From Microbacterium sp. KUDC0406 (GTDB lineage: Bacteria > Actinomycetota > Actinomycetes > Actinomycetales > Microbacteriaceae), in contig NZ_CP091138.1 of NCBI RefSeq assembly GCF_021582875.1, forward strand, positions 124,001 to 188,000: DNA of 64,000 nt. Direction: 5' to 3'. Position 1 is the stretch's first letter. Each line of letters starts with the position of its first letter. The notes under the pieces are model-generated. The model made no database searches, was not told the DNA's origin, and saw nothing but the letters and a program-made list of their open reading frames with translations. The position numbers and the translations under genes are program-made. Shown here in pieces: positions 49,958 through 58,042 of the stretch.

Positions 49958-50878
49958 GTGCTCGAGACACTCACCGGATTCGCCGTCGTGGGCCTGGCGA
50001 TCGCGGTCGGGTACGTCATCGGCCGCATCGATCTGCTCGGCTCGCACGCCCGTGAGGTGCTGAGCCGGCTGACGTTCTTCGTGCTGTCGCCGTTCCTGCT
50101 GTTCACCGTGCTGGCCCAGGCGGATGCCCGGGTGCTGTTCTCCGCGCTGCTGCCGGTGTCGGCGGTGGCCGCTGCTGTCGTGATCGGCCTGTACGTGCTG
50201 GTCGCGAAGCTGGCCTGGAGACGTGGTGCCGGGGAGACCGTGATCGGTGCCCTCTCCGCCGGCCAGGTGAACTCGAACAACATCGGCATCCCGCTCTCGC
50301 TCTACCTGCTCGGCAGCGCGGCGTATCCGGCGCCGGTGATCCTCATGCAGCTGCTGGTGTTCACGCCGATCTCGCTGACGATCCTCGATGCCGTCACCGG
50401 CGGGCGCACATCGGTGGGGCGCACGGTGCTGCGGACTGCGACCAACCCGATCATCCTCGGATCCGCGCTCGGCACGCTGGTGTCGGTGCTGGGGATCGAG
50501 CTGCCGCCGATCGTCATGGAGCCGTTCACGCTCCTCGCGAACGCCTGCGTGCCGGTGCTGCTGATCAGCTATGGCATCTCGCTGCACGGTCAGCGGGTGC
50601 TCGGAGCGGCCGGACGACGACGCGACGTGCTGCTGGCGAGCACGCTGAAGCTGCTGATCATGCCGGTGATCGCGTGGCTGGTCGCGCAGTTCGTGTTCGG
50701 GCTGTCCGCGCACGAGGTGTTGATCGTCGTCGTGCTGGCGGCGCTGCCCACCGCGCAGAACGTGTTCAACTACTCGCAGCGTTACGACATCGCTGAGGCG
50801 ACCGCCAGGGACACCGTGTTCATCACGACGATCGGCTGCGTGCCGATCCTTCTCGGCGCGGTGCTGCTGCTCGGGTGA
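49958..50878 (+). CDS. AEC-family transporter (auxin-efflux-carrier type)
   Basis: 306 residues, GTG start. Ten helices in two halves; LSAGQVNSNNIGIPLSLYLL and LAALPTAQNVFNYSQRYDIA are the two discontinuous-helix regions of the family. Substrate unknown (malate and other organic acids in some members). Start 20 bases after murB. Confidence 0.85.
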   Translation: MLETLTGFAVVGLAIAVGYVIGRIDLLGSHAREVLSRLTFFVLSPFLLFTVLAQADARVLFSALLPVSAVAAAVVIGLYVLVAKLAWRRGAGETVIGALSAGQVNSNNIGIPLSLYLLGSAAYPAPVILMQLLVFTPISLTILDAVTGGRTSVGRTVLRTATNPIILGSALGTLVSVLGIELPPIVMEPFTLLANACVPVLLISYGISLHGQRVLGAAGRRRDVLLASTLKLLIMPVIAWLVAQFVFGLSAHEVLIVVVLAALPTAQNVFNYSQRYDIAEATARDTVFITTIGCVPILLGAVLLLG

Positions 50879-50907
50879 CGTCGGCGACGGGGCGTACGCT
50901 CGCAGGC

Positions 50908-51309
50908 ATGAGCGGACTGATCCCGTACCTGCTGTTCCCCGGCAACGCCGCGGAGGCACTGGAGTTCTATCGGAGCGTCTTCGGCGGAGAGCTGCACCTC
51001 TTCGACTATGCCCAGGCGGGTCGCAGCGACGGCCCCGGCGATGCGATCGCGCACGGAATGCTGCTCGGCGATGTCGAGCTCGCCGGTGCGGACGCCGGTG
51101 CCGACGACGACGCCGTGCACATGAACGGGATGTTCTTCTCGCTGCTCGGCACGGCGGATGCCGAGACGCTGACGTCGTGGTTCGACGCGCTCGCCGCGGG
51201 CGGCCGCGTGATCGACCCGCTGCAGAAGAGGCCGTGGGGAGACCACGACGGCACGCTCTCGGACAGGTACGGGGTGCGCTGGCTGCTCGGGTTCCACCCG
51301 GAGGGCTGA
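50908..51309 (+). CDS. VOC-family (PhnB-like) protein
   Basis: 133 residues from ATG 50908 (MSGLIPYLLFPGNAAEALEF). The PhnB/3-demethylubiquinone-like glyoxalase fold shows YRSVFGGELHLFDYAQ, a central ISFS-like strand, and KRPWGDHDGTLSDRYGVRWL. A GTG at 50875 overlapping the AEC gene is possible but lacks support. Function unknown. Confidence 0.85.
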   Translation: MSGLIPYLLFPGNAAEALEFYRSVFGGELHLFDYAQAGRSDGPGDAIAHGMLLGDVELAGADAGADDDAVHMNGMFFSLLGTADAETLTSWFDALAAGGRVIDPLQKRPWGDHDGTLSDRYGVRWLLGFHPEG

Positions 51310-51390
51310 GCACCCCGCGCGGGTCAGCAGCGACGGAGCGCTCTAAGCTGGGGAGCCTGCGTGGCTCTGGACTCTGACGGGAGATGCTCT

Positions 51391-52059
51391 GTGGACGTGG
51401 TGGACTTCATCGGCTCTGCGACTTACCCTGGCCGGATCGTCGTCGCGGGGCGGGATGCGGCGGGAGTGCCCTTCGCTCTCTACTGTCTGAGCGGACGGAG
51501 CGCAGCCTCGAAGCAGCGCGACTTCGTCGCGACGGATGACGGACTCGAGGTGATCGACACCACAGGATCCGGTGACGATCCGCTCCGCCACTACCAGGCC
51601 GCCTACGCGGAGCAGGGGCGGATGCTGCTCGGCAACGGCGATCACGTCGCTCAGCTGCGTGCCGGGTCGGTCTCCGCCGAGTCGCTCCCGACGCTGCTCG
51701 ACGACGTGCTGCCCGAGCCGGACCCGCCCATCCTGACGCCGCGCATCGGTGTGCTCGCGACGTTCCGCGACGATGCACTGGACCGGCTGCAGGGCTTCGG
51801 CGTCACCGGCCAGGTGCCGGTGCGTCATCGGCTCGTCGTGGAACGTCCGGGGCCGGGCGTCGCGGTCGCCGTGAAGACCTACCGCGGTTCGGCGGCGGAC
51901 GTCGTGGTCGACGGCGTACCGGAGCAGGTCTCGGTCACGCAGCCCTGGACCGAACTCGTGCAGGCGGCGGCGGAGGCGATCGACGACGACGTGCGCGTCG
52001 CGGTCACAGGCGCCGAGATCCGAGACGGCGGGTTCGCCGGGTGGGTGAAGGTTCGGTAG
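51391..52059 (+). CDS. IMP cyclohydrolase (PurO-type) family protein
   Basis: About 222 residues. ATYPGRIVVAGRDAAGVPF, ALYCLSGRSAASKQRDFV and HYQAAYAEQGRMLLGNGDH match the archaeal-type IMP cyclohydrolase pattern (GR near the N-terminus, then the SGRS motif and N/D-rich loop). PurO closes the purine ring of FAICAR to IMP. Bacteria normally use PurH, so a side role is possible. GTG 51391 follows GGGAGATG; an in-frame GTG at 51361 is an alternative start. Confidence 0.7.
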   Translation: MDVVDFIGSATYPGRIVVAGRDAAGVPFALYCLSGRSAASKQRDFVATDDGLEVIDTTGSGDDPLRHYQAAYAEQGRMLLGNGDHVAQLRAGSVSAESLPTLLDDVLPEPDPPILTPRIGVLATFRDDALDRLQGFGVTGQVPVRHRLVVERPGPGVAVAVKTYRGSAADVVVDGVPEQVSVTQPWTELVQAAAEAIDDDVRVAVTGAEIRDGGFAGWVKVR

Positions 52060-52073
52060 CTCAGGCGCTCGCC

Positions 52074-52107
52074 GGCGATTGCGTCAGGTGCGCGTGACGC
52101 AATCGCC
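52074..52107. terminator. Bidirectional hairpin between convergent genes
   Basis: 13-bp perfect arms (GGCGATTGCGTCA and complement) with an 8-base loop, between the PurO-like gene and the end of the aminotransferase gene. Confidence 0.65.
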
Positions 52108-52125
52108 TCGTCCGTCGACCGGATG

Positions 52126-53370
52126 TCAGGAGGCGAACAGCCGCTGCAGGCGCTGCACGCCCTCGAGCAGGGCGTCGTCGCCGAGGGCGTACGACATACG
52201 CACGTAGCCGGACGGGCCGAAGGCCTCGCCGGGCACGACGGCGACCTCGGCCTGGTCGAGGATGAGGTCGGCGAGCTCGAGCGAGGTGGTCGGGGTCACG
52301 CCGCCCCACGTGCGGCCGAGCAGACCCTGCACGTCGGGGTACACGTAGAACGCGCCGGTGGGGTTCGGCACCACGAGGCCGTCGATCTTCGACAGCTCCG
52401 ACACGATCAGCCGTCGACGACGGTCGAACGCCTCGCGCATCTGCTCGGCCTCGGTCTGCGGGCCGTTCAGTGCCGCGATCGCCGCCTTCTGCGCAACGTT
52501 GTTCACGTTGCTGGTCAGGTGCGACTGCAGGTTGCCGGCGATCTTGATCGCATCGGCCGGGCCCACCATCCAGCCCACGCGCCATCCGGTCATCGCGTAG
52601 GTCTTGGCCACGCCGTTGACGAGGATGGTCTGGCCGGCGACCTCGGGCACGGCCTGAACGACCGAGGTCGCCTCGACACGCTGGGTCCCTGAGCCTGTCG
52701 ATTGGGTCCCTGAGCCTGTCGAAGGGTAGGTCAGGTTCTGGTAGATCTCGTCGGAGATGATCCAGATGCCGTGCTCGACCGCCCACGCTGCGATCGCTGT
52801 GGTCTCCTCGGGGGAGTAGACCGAGCCGGTCGGGTTCGAGGGCGAGACGAACACCAGCACGGTGGTTCGCGGGGTGCGCGCGGCCTCGAGCTGCTCGACG
52901 GTGACCTTGTAGTCCTGGTCGGCGCCGGCGAACACCTCGACCGGCACGCCGTCGGCGAGACGGATCGCCTCGGGGTAGGTGGTCCAGTACGGCGCGGGGA
53001 GCAGGACCTCGTCGCCCGGGTTCACCACTGCCTGGAACGCCTGGTATACCGACTGCTTGCCGCCGTTGGTGACGATGACCTGGCTCGGCGAGACCTCGAG
53101 GCCCGAGTCGCGCAGGGTCTTCGCCGCGATCGCCTCGCGCAGAGCGGGCAGGCCGGCGGCGGGGGTGTACCGGTAGTTCGCGGGGTCGGCGAGGGCCTCG
53201 GCCGCGGCATCCACGATGAACTGCGGCGTCGCGAAGTCGGGCTCGCCGGCGGCATACGAGATGACGGGCTTGCCCTCGGCCTTGAGGGCCTTGGCCTTGG
53301 CGTCCACCTTGAGCGTGGCGGACTCGGCGATGGCGGACAGTTTGCGGGACAGCGGGGCGCGTTCGGTCAC
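52126..53370 (-). CDS. aspC: Class I PLP aminotransferase (aspartate aminotransferase type)
   Basis: 414 residues. [47 protein letters not shown], the PLP lysine in [17 protein letters not shown], and [15 protein letters not shown]. It moves an amino group between aspartate and 2-oxoglutarate, or similar pairs. Between DEIYQNLTY and RVEATSVVQ the chain carries [15 protein letters not shown], encoded by two tandem copies of repeat family A; related enzymes do not need this loop. Start ATG 53370. Confidence 0.93.
   Translation of the reverse strand: MTERAPLSRKLSAIAESATLKVDAKAKALKAEGKPVISYAAGEPDFATPQFIVDAAAEALADPANYRYTPAAGLPALREAIAAKTLRDSGLEVSPSQVIVTNGGKQSVYQAFQAVVNPGDEVLLPAPYWTTYPEAIRLADGVPVEVFAGADQDYKVTVEQLEAARTPRTTVLVFVSPSNPTGSVYSPEETTAIAAWAVEHGIWIISDEIYQNLTYPSTGSGTQSTGSGTQRVEATSVVQAVPEVAGQTILVNGVAKTYAMTGWRVGWMVGPADAIKIAGNLQSHLTSNVNNVAQKAAIAALNGPQTEAEQMREAFDRRRRLIVSELSKIDGLVVPNPTGAFYVYPDVQGLLGRTWGGVTPTTSLELADLILDQAEVAVVPGEAFGPSGYVRMSYALGDDALLEGVQRLQRLFAS
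52683..52724. repeat. Repeat family A, two tandem copies inside aspC
   Basis: GGGTCCCTGAGCCTGTCG at 52683-52700 and the same plus AAG at 52704-52724. They are read in frame on the minus strand as STGSGTQ twice, without breaking the gene. Confidence 0.9.
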
Positions 53371-53408
53371 GATAACGAGGGTACTCGCGTAGCGGTCCCG
53401 GCGCAGAC

Positions 53409-53448
53409 GATGAGGGCGTCAAGAACAGCGGTTCTTGACGCCCTCATC
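53409..53448. terminator. Hairpin after alanine dehydrogenase gene
   Basis: 18-bp perfect arms (53409-53426 and 53431-53448) with a 4-base AGCG loop, 7 bases beyond the ald stop on the minus strand and upstream of aspC. Confidence 0.7.
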
Positions 53449-53455
53449 AATGCGG

Positions 53456-54544
53456 TCAGGCGGCGAAGCCGTGCGCCTCGGCGACAGCCGGAAGCGTGAT
53501 GCGCCCTGCGCGCACGTTCAGCCCCTTGGCCAGGGCCGCGTCGTCCGCTGCCGCTCGGTCCCAGCCCTTGCCGGCGATCGCCGACACGTAGGGGAGGGTG
53601 GCGTTGGTGAGCGCGCGCGTGGCGGTCTCCGGCACAGCGCCGGGCATGTTCGCGACGCAGTAGTAGATCGAGTCGTGCACGGCGAATGTGGGGTCGTCAT
53701 GTGTCGTCGGGCGCGAGCCCTCGAAGCATCCGCCCTGGTCGATGGCGATGTCGACCAGAACCGATCCCGGCTTCATGTTCGCGACCATCTCGTCGGTGAC
53801 GAGCTTGGGGGCGGCGGCGCCGGGGATCAGCACCGAGCCGATCACGAGGTCGGCGGCGGCGAGCTCCTCGGCGATGTCGTAGCGGCTCGAGGCGCGGGTC
53901 TCGAGGCCCGGGTACAGGTGCTCCAGCTCGCGCAGGCGCGGCAGCGAGATGTCGATCACGGTGACGTTCGATCCGAGGCCCAGAGCATTGGCGGCGGCGT
54001 GCTCGCCGGCGACGCCGCCGCCGATCACGACGGTCTTCGCGCGCCGGGTGCCGGGGATGCCGCCGAGCAGAACGCCGCGGCCGCCGTTGGAGCGCAGCAG
54101 GGAGTACGAGCCCATCGTCACGGACAGGCGTCCGGCGATCTCGCTCATCGGGAAGAGCAGGGGAAGGCTGCGATCGGGGAGCTGCACGGTCTCGTAGGCG
54201 ACGGCGGTGGTGCCGGCATCGACGAGCGCGGCGGTGAGGGCGCGATCGGCGGCGAGGTGCAGGTAGGCGAACAGGGTGAGGTCGTCGCGCAGGAAGCCGT
54301 ACTCCTGAGCGATGGGCTCCTTCACCTTCAGCAGCAGGTCGGCCCGTCCCCAGGCCTCCTCGGCGGTGTCGACGATCTCGGCGCCGGCGGAGCGGTAGGC
54401 ATCGTCGCTGATCCCCGAGCCGAGCCCCGCGCCGGACTGCACGTGCACGCTGTGTCCTTCGTGCACGAGACGGTCGGTGCCGGCGGGTGTCAGGGCGACC
54501 CGGTTCTCGTTGTTCTTGACTTCGGTGGGGACGCCGATCTTCAT
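53456..54544 (-). CDS. ald: Alanine dehydrogenase
   Basis: 362 residues from ATG 54544 ([20 protein letters not shown]) with CAGGAGAA upstream; the longer in-frame extension is rejected. Catalytic Lys region [13 protein letters not shown]-binding [20 protein letters not shown], and [20 protein letters not shown]. It interconverts L-alanine and pyruvate plus ammonia with NAD. No divergent Lrp-type regulator is seen in the next 280 bases. Confidence 0.95.
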   Translation of the reverse strand: MKIGVPTEVKNNENRVALTPAGTDRLVHEGHSVHVQSGAGLGSGISDDAYRSAGAEIVDTAEEAWGRADLLLKVKEPIAQEYGFLRDDLTLFAYLHLAADRALTAALVDAGTTAVAYETVQLPDRSLPLLFPMSEIAGRLSVTMGSYSLLRSNGGRGVLLGGIPGTRRAKTVVIGGGVAGEHAAANALGLGSNVTVIDISLPRLRELEHLYPGLETRASSRYDIAEELAAADLVIGSVLIPGAAAPKLVTDEMVANMKPGSVLVDIAIDQGGCFEGSRPTTHDDPTFAVHDSIYYCVANMPGAVPETATRALTNATLPYVSAIAGKGWDRAAADDAALAKGLNVRAGRITLPAVAEAHGFAA

Positions 54545-54827
54545 CGATTCTCCTGGGGCGGCGGCGGACAGCTGAGCGTAGAAAAGAATCGCAGAAACAT
54601 CGAGGTCCCGAGTCCGATCTCGCAGAATCTTCGAGAACTGACGCAATGGAGAAAGATCCAGCACCGAACATGGTGTCCGGGGCGGTCAGAGTGCGCGGAT
54701 CAGTGCGCCAAGCATCCGTGGGGCTTTCACCGCACGCCGGGTGCGGGGAGGAATTCGTCGGTATAGGGGCGACTGCAGCGACGTTTCCGCCTCGTGTCAT
54801 GGCTGAGGCGGCCAGGCGAAGGGCAGA

Positions 54828-55217
54828 TCAGGCGAACGCGCCGTCGCGGGTGGAGACGATCTCTTTGCCGAGCGGCATCAGCGAGATCGGCACCAGCTTG
54901 AAGTCGGCGATCGCCATCGGGATGCCGATGATCGTGATGCACAGCGCGATGCCGGAGACGATGTGGCCGAGTGCGAGCCACCAGCCCGCGAGGATCACCC
55001 AGATCACGTTGCCGAGGAACGAGCCGACGCCGGCGGTGGGCTTGGCCACGATCGTGCGCCCGAACGGCCAGATCACGAATCCGGCAGTGCGGAACGAGGC
55101 GATCGCCCACGGGATCGTGATGATCGGGATGCACAGCAGCACGCCCGCGAGCACATAGCCGAGGAACAGGCCGAAGCCGGCGAAGATCAGCCAGATGATG
55201 TTCAGCAGGGTGCGCAT
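54828..55217 (-). CDS. YccF-domain inner-membrane protein
   Basis: 129 residues from ATG 55217. Two copies of the YccF motif (LLCIPIITIPWAIASFRTAG and ALCITIIGIPMAIADFKLVP) and four membrane helices. The role of the family is poorly known. Alone on the minus strand. Confidence 0.88.
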   Translation of the reverse strand: MRTLLNIIWLIFAGFGLFLGYVLAGVLLCIPIITIPWAIASFRTAGFVIWPFGRTIVAKPTAGVGSFLGNVIWVILAGWWLALGHIVSGIALCITIIGIPMAIADFKLVPISLMPLGKEIVSTRDGAFA

Positions 55218-55289
55218 GAGATCATTCTCCGGGTGCCGGCTGTGAGCCGGGCGCAAGGGTTTCAACCGCGGGCGGACTCGGCGCTGGGG

Positions 55290-55730
55290 TCACCCCACGT
55301 CGCACTGGCAGAAGTCGGCGAGGCGACGTGCCGGATGCTGCGGATCGGTGACGTCCACGATCGCATCCGCCGTGGTGTCGGCCAGGTCGTCGTCGGTCGC
55401 GAGCCAGATGCGGAAGTGCCACAGCCAGCGGGTGCGCCCCGCGAGCAGCGACCTGTCGCCGGAGACGATCGTCACCGCATCCGCTCCGTCTGTGCGCAGC
55501 GGGGTGACGAGCTCGGTCCGCAGCGCGTCCTCGGACCTGCCGTCCTGTGCGATGGACGACGCGATGACATCGCGGCGGGCGAATGCGGCGGAGAGGTCGT
55601 CGGCGAAAGCTGCCGAGAGCGCGGCATCCGGGCTCGCGACGGCCACCAGTCGCGCACCGCGGCGATGGCTGTGCAGGAACTCACCTGCGATCTCATCGTG
55701 GACGGGCTGCCCGGTGACTGTCGCGCTCAT
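55290..55730 (-). CDS. Hypothetical protein
   Basis: 146 residues. It has a small alpha/beta pattern (ARLVAVASPDAALSAAFADD; ADAVTIVSGDRSLLAGRTRW; DAIVDVTDPQHPARRLADFC) suggesting a P-loop-like or transferase fold without its usual motifs. It ends in QCDVG. No family recognised. 44 bases downstream of rraA on the same strand. Confidence 0.6.
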   Translation of the reverse strand: MSATVTGQPVHDEIAGEFLHSHRRGARLVAVASPDAALSAAFADDLSAAFARRDVIASSIAQDGRSEDALRTELVTPLRTDGADAVTIVSGDRSLLAGRTRWLWHFRIWLATDDDLADTTADAIVDVTDPQHPARRLADFCQCDVG

Positions 55731-55774
55731 CCCCTCAGGCTACGCCGGGACGGCCGCCGGGCACCCTGCGGGAG

Positions 55775-56239
55775 TCAACGCTCGACGACGACGCCGTCCT
55801 CGTCGGCGTACAGCCGGGCTCCGGGCCGGAACACGACGTCGCCGAACGTCAGCGTGACGTCCACCTCGCCGGTGCCCTCCTTGCGGCTCCTGCGCGGGTT
55901 GGTGCCCAGGGCCTTCACGCCGAGCGGCATCCGCCCGATCGCGACGCTGTCGCGGATGCATCCGTGGATGACAACTCCCTCCCAGCCGTTGTCGACGGCG
56001 AGCTGGGCGATCATGTCGCCCATCAGTGCGGTGTCGAAGGAGCCGGCGCCGTCGACGACGAGCACCGACCCGTCTCCGGGGGTGGAGAGCAGCTCCTTGA
56101 GCACCACGTTGTCCTGGAAGCAGCGCACGGTGCGGATCGGGCCCTCGAACGCGGTCACGCCGCCGAAGGAGCGCAGCTGCAGGGGGAGGGACTGCAGGGC
56201 GTCGCCGTGCTGGTCGTAGAGGTCCGCGGTGGAGGTCAT
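55775..56239 (-). CDS. rraA: RraA-family protein
   Basis: 154 residues. The family pattern is clear: GGVTAFEGPIRTVRCFQDN, LVVDGAGSFDTALMGDMIAQ, GVVIHGCIRDSVAIGRMPLG then VKALGTNPRRSRK. In E. coli RraA inhibits RNase E; several relatives are 4-hydroxy-4-methyl-2-oxoglutarate aldolases. Which applies here cannot be said. Confidence 0.92.
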   Translation of the reverse strand: MTSTADLYDQHGDALQSLPLQLRSFGGVTAFEGPIRTVRCFQDNVVLKELLSTPGDGSVLVVDGAGSFDTALMGDMIAQLAVDNGWEGVVIHGCIRDSVAIGRMPLGVKALGTNPRRSRKEGTGEVDVTLTFGDVVFRPGARLYADEDGVVVER

Positions 56240-56257
56240 GGCTCAATCCTTTCAGTC

Positions 56258-56344
56258 ACCGGTCGCCCGCGAGCGCCAGCGAGACGAAACGCTCTCAGGT
56301 GATCTGAAGGCGTTTCGTCTCGCTTCGCTCGCTCAACGACCGGT
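56258..56344. repeat. Repeat family B, long inverted repeat after aceA
   Basis: Arms 56258-56292 and 56310-56344 pair imperfectly; the right arm reads CGTTTCGTCTCGCTTCGCTC then GCTCAACGACCGGT. It lies just past the aceA stop on the minus strand and upstream of rraA, so it may end aceA transcripts. Confidence 0.75.
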
Positions 56345-56354
56345 GGTGGTGCGG

Positions 56355-57950
56355 TCAGCTGAACTGGTTCATCGTGTTGTGCTGGCCGCCCGCCTTCAGG
56401 GCGGCGTCACCGGCGAAGTACTCCTTGTGGTTGTCACCGAGGTCGGAGCCGGCCATGTTCTGGTGCTTGACGGTGGCGATGCCGCCGCGGATCTCGCGAC
56501 GCTGCACGCCCTTGACGTAGGCCAGCATCCCCTCGTCGCCGAAGTATCCCTTCGCCAGGTCATCGGTCGAGAGAGCCGCCGTGTGGTAGGTCGGCAGGGT
56601 GATCAGGTGGTGGAAGATGCCGGCGCGGGCGGAGCCGTCGCGCTGGAAGGTGCGGATCTTCTCGTCGGCCTGGCGCGCCAGCTCGGTGTCGTCGTACTCG
56701 ACGCTCATCAGCCTGTCGCGGTCGTAGCCCGACATGTCCTCGCCCAGCTCGGCGAGTGCGTCGTAGGCCTGCTGACGGAAGTTCAGCGTCCAGTTGAACG
56801 ACGGGCTGTTGTTGTAGACCAGCTTCGCGTCCGGGATCTCGGCGCGGATCGCGTCGACCATGCCGGCGATCTGCTCGACGTGCGGCTTCTCGGTCTCGAT
56901 CCACAGCAGGTCGGCGCCGTTGCGCAGCGACGTGATGCAGTCCAGCACGACGCGCTCCTCGCCGGTGCCGGCGCGGAACCGGTACAGGTTGCTGGCGAGG
57001 CGCTTCGGCCGCAGCAGCCTGCCGTCACGCTTGATGACCACGTCGCCGCCTGCGAGATCGCCCTCGGCGATCTCCTCGACGTCGAGGAACGAGTTGTACT
57101 GGTCGCCGAGGTCGCCCGGATGCTGCGTCACGGCGAGCTTCTGGGTCAGGCCGGCGCCCAGCGAGTCGGTGCGGGCGACGATGATGCCGTTGTCGATGCC
57201 GAGCTCGAGGAAGGCGTAGCGGACCGCGTTGATCTTCGCGAGGAAGTCCTCGTGCGGCACGGTGACCTTGCCGTCCTGGTGGCCGCACTGCTTCTCGTCC
57301 GAGACCTGGTTCTCGATCTGGATGGCGCAGGCGCCGGCCGCGATCATCTTCTTCGCCAGCAGGTACGTGGCCTCGGGGTTGCCGAAGCCGGCGTCGATGT
57401 CGGCGATGATGGGCACGACGTGGGTCTCGTAGTCGTCGATCTGCGACTGGATGAACTCGGCTCCGGTTTCATCGCCGGCGGCGCGGGCGGCGTCGAGCTG
57501 AGTGAAGAGCAGGTCGAGTTCGCGGGCGTCGGCCTGGCGCAGGAACGTGTAGAGCTCCTCGATCAGTGCGGGCACGGCCGTCTTCTCGTGCATGGACTGG
57601 TCGGGCAGCGGGCCGAACTCGGAGCGCAGGGCGGCGACCATCCACCCGGAGAGGTAGAGGTAGCGCTTGTCCGTGGTCTTCAGGTGCTTCTTGATCGAGA
57701 TCAGCTTCTGCTGCCCGATGAAGCCGTGCCAGACGCCGAGCGACTGGGTGTAGACCGACGAGTCGGCGTCGTACTCGGCCATGTCGCGGCGCATGATGTC
57801 GGCGGTGTACTGCGCGATCTCAAGTCCCGTGCGGAACCGGTTCTGCGCACGCATCCGCGCGGCGGCCTCGGGGTCGATGGCGTGCCACGGCGAGCCGTTG
57901 CGATCCTTCAGCGCCTGGATGGCGTCGATGTCGTCCTGGTAGCGGGTCAT
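56355..57950 (-). CDS. aceA: Isocitrate lyase (long form)
   Basis: 531 residues from ATG 57950 (MTRYQDDIDAIQALKDRNGS). The active-site loop is SDEKQCGHQDGK (KQCGH variant), with PIIADIDAGFGNPEATYLLA, TDSLGAGLTQ and NNSPSFNWTLNF. The length, well above the 430-residue E. coli type, puts it in the long class found in actinobacteria. It splits isocitrate into succinate and glyoxylate. Downstream of aceB on the same strand, 92 bases apart. Confidence 0.95.
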   Translation of the reverse strand: MTRYQDDIDAIQALKDRNGSPWHAIDPEAAARMRAQNRFRTGLEIAQYTADIMRRDMAEYDADSSVYTQSLGVWHGFIGQQKLISIKKHLKTTDKRYLYLSGWMVAALRSEFGPLPDQSMHEKTAVPALIEELYTFLRQADARELDLLFTQLDAARAAGDETGAEFIQSQIDDYETHVVPIIADIDAGFGNPEATYLLAKKMIAAGACAIQIENQVSDEKQCGHQDGKVTVPHEDFLAKINAVRYAFLELGIDNGIIVARTDSLGAGLTQKLAVTQHPGDLGDQYNSFLDVEEIAEGDLAGGDVVIKRDGRLLRPKRLASNLYRFRAGTGEERVVLDCITSLRNGADLLWIETEKPHVEQIAGMVDAIRAEIPDAKLVYNNSPSFNWTLNFRQQAYDALAELGEDMSGYDRDRLMSVEYDDTELARQADEKIRTFQRDGSARAGIFHHLITLPTYHTAALSTDDLAKGYFGDEGMLAYVKGVQRREIRGGIATVKHQNMAGSDLGDNHKEYFAGDAALKAGGQHNTMNQFS

Positions 57951-57988
57951 TTCTCTGTCCTTCGTGGGTGTGCAGGCGGGCGGTCGAG

Positions 57989-58017
57989 GCGTTTCGTCTC
58001 GCTTCGCTCGCTCAACG
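57989..58017. repeat. Repeat family B, single arm between aceB and aceA
   Basis: GCGTTTCGTCTCGCTTCGCT then CGCTCAACG, the same arm as at 56310, in the 92-base gap between the two glyoxylate-shunt genes. Confidence 0.8.
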
Positions 58018-58042
58018 GGCGGGGTATGGACGGGGTGGAAGA

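Noticed and set aside
54545..54827. Divergent Lrp/AsnC regulator expected beside ald
   Set aside because: No frame here has an Lrp HTH or RAM domain; the region is taken as non-coding.
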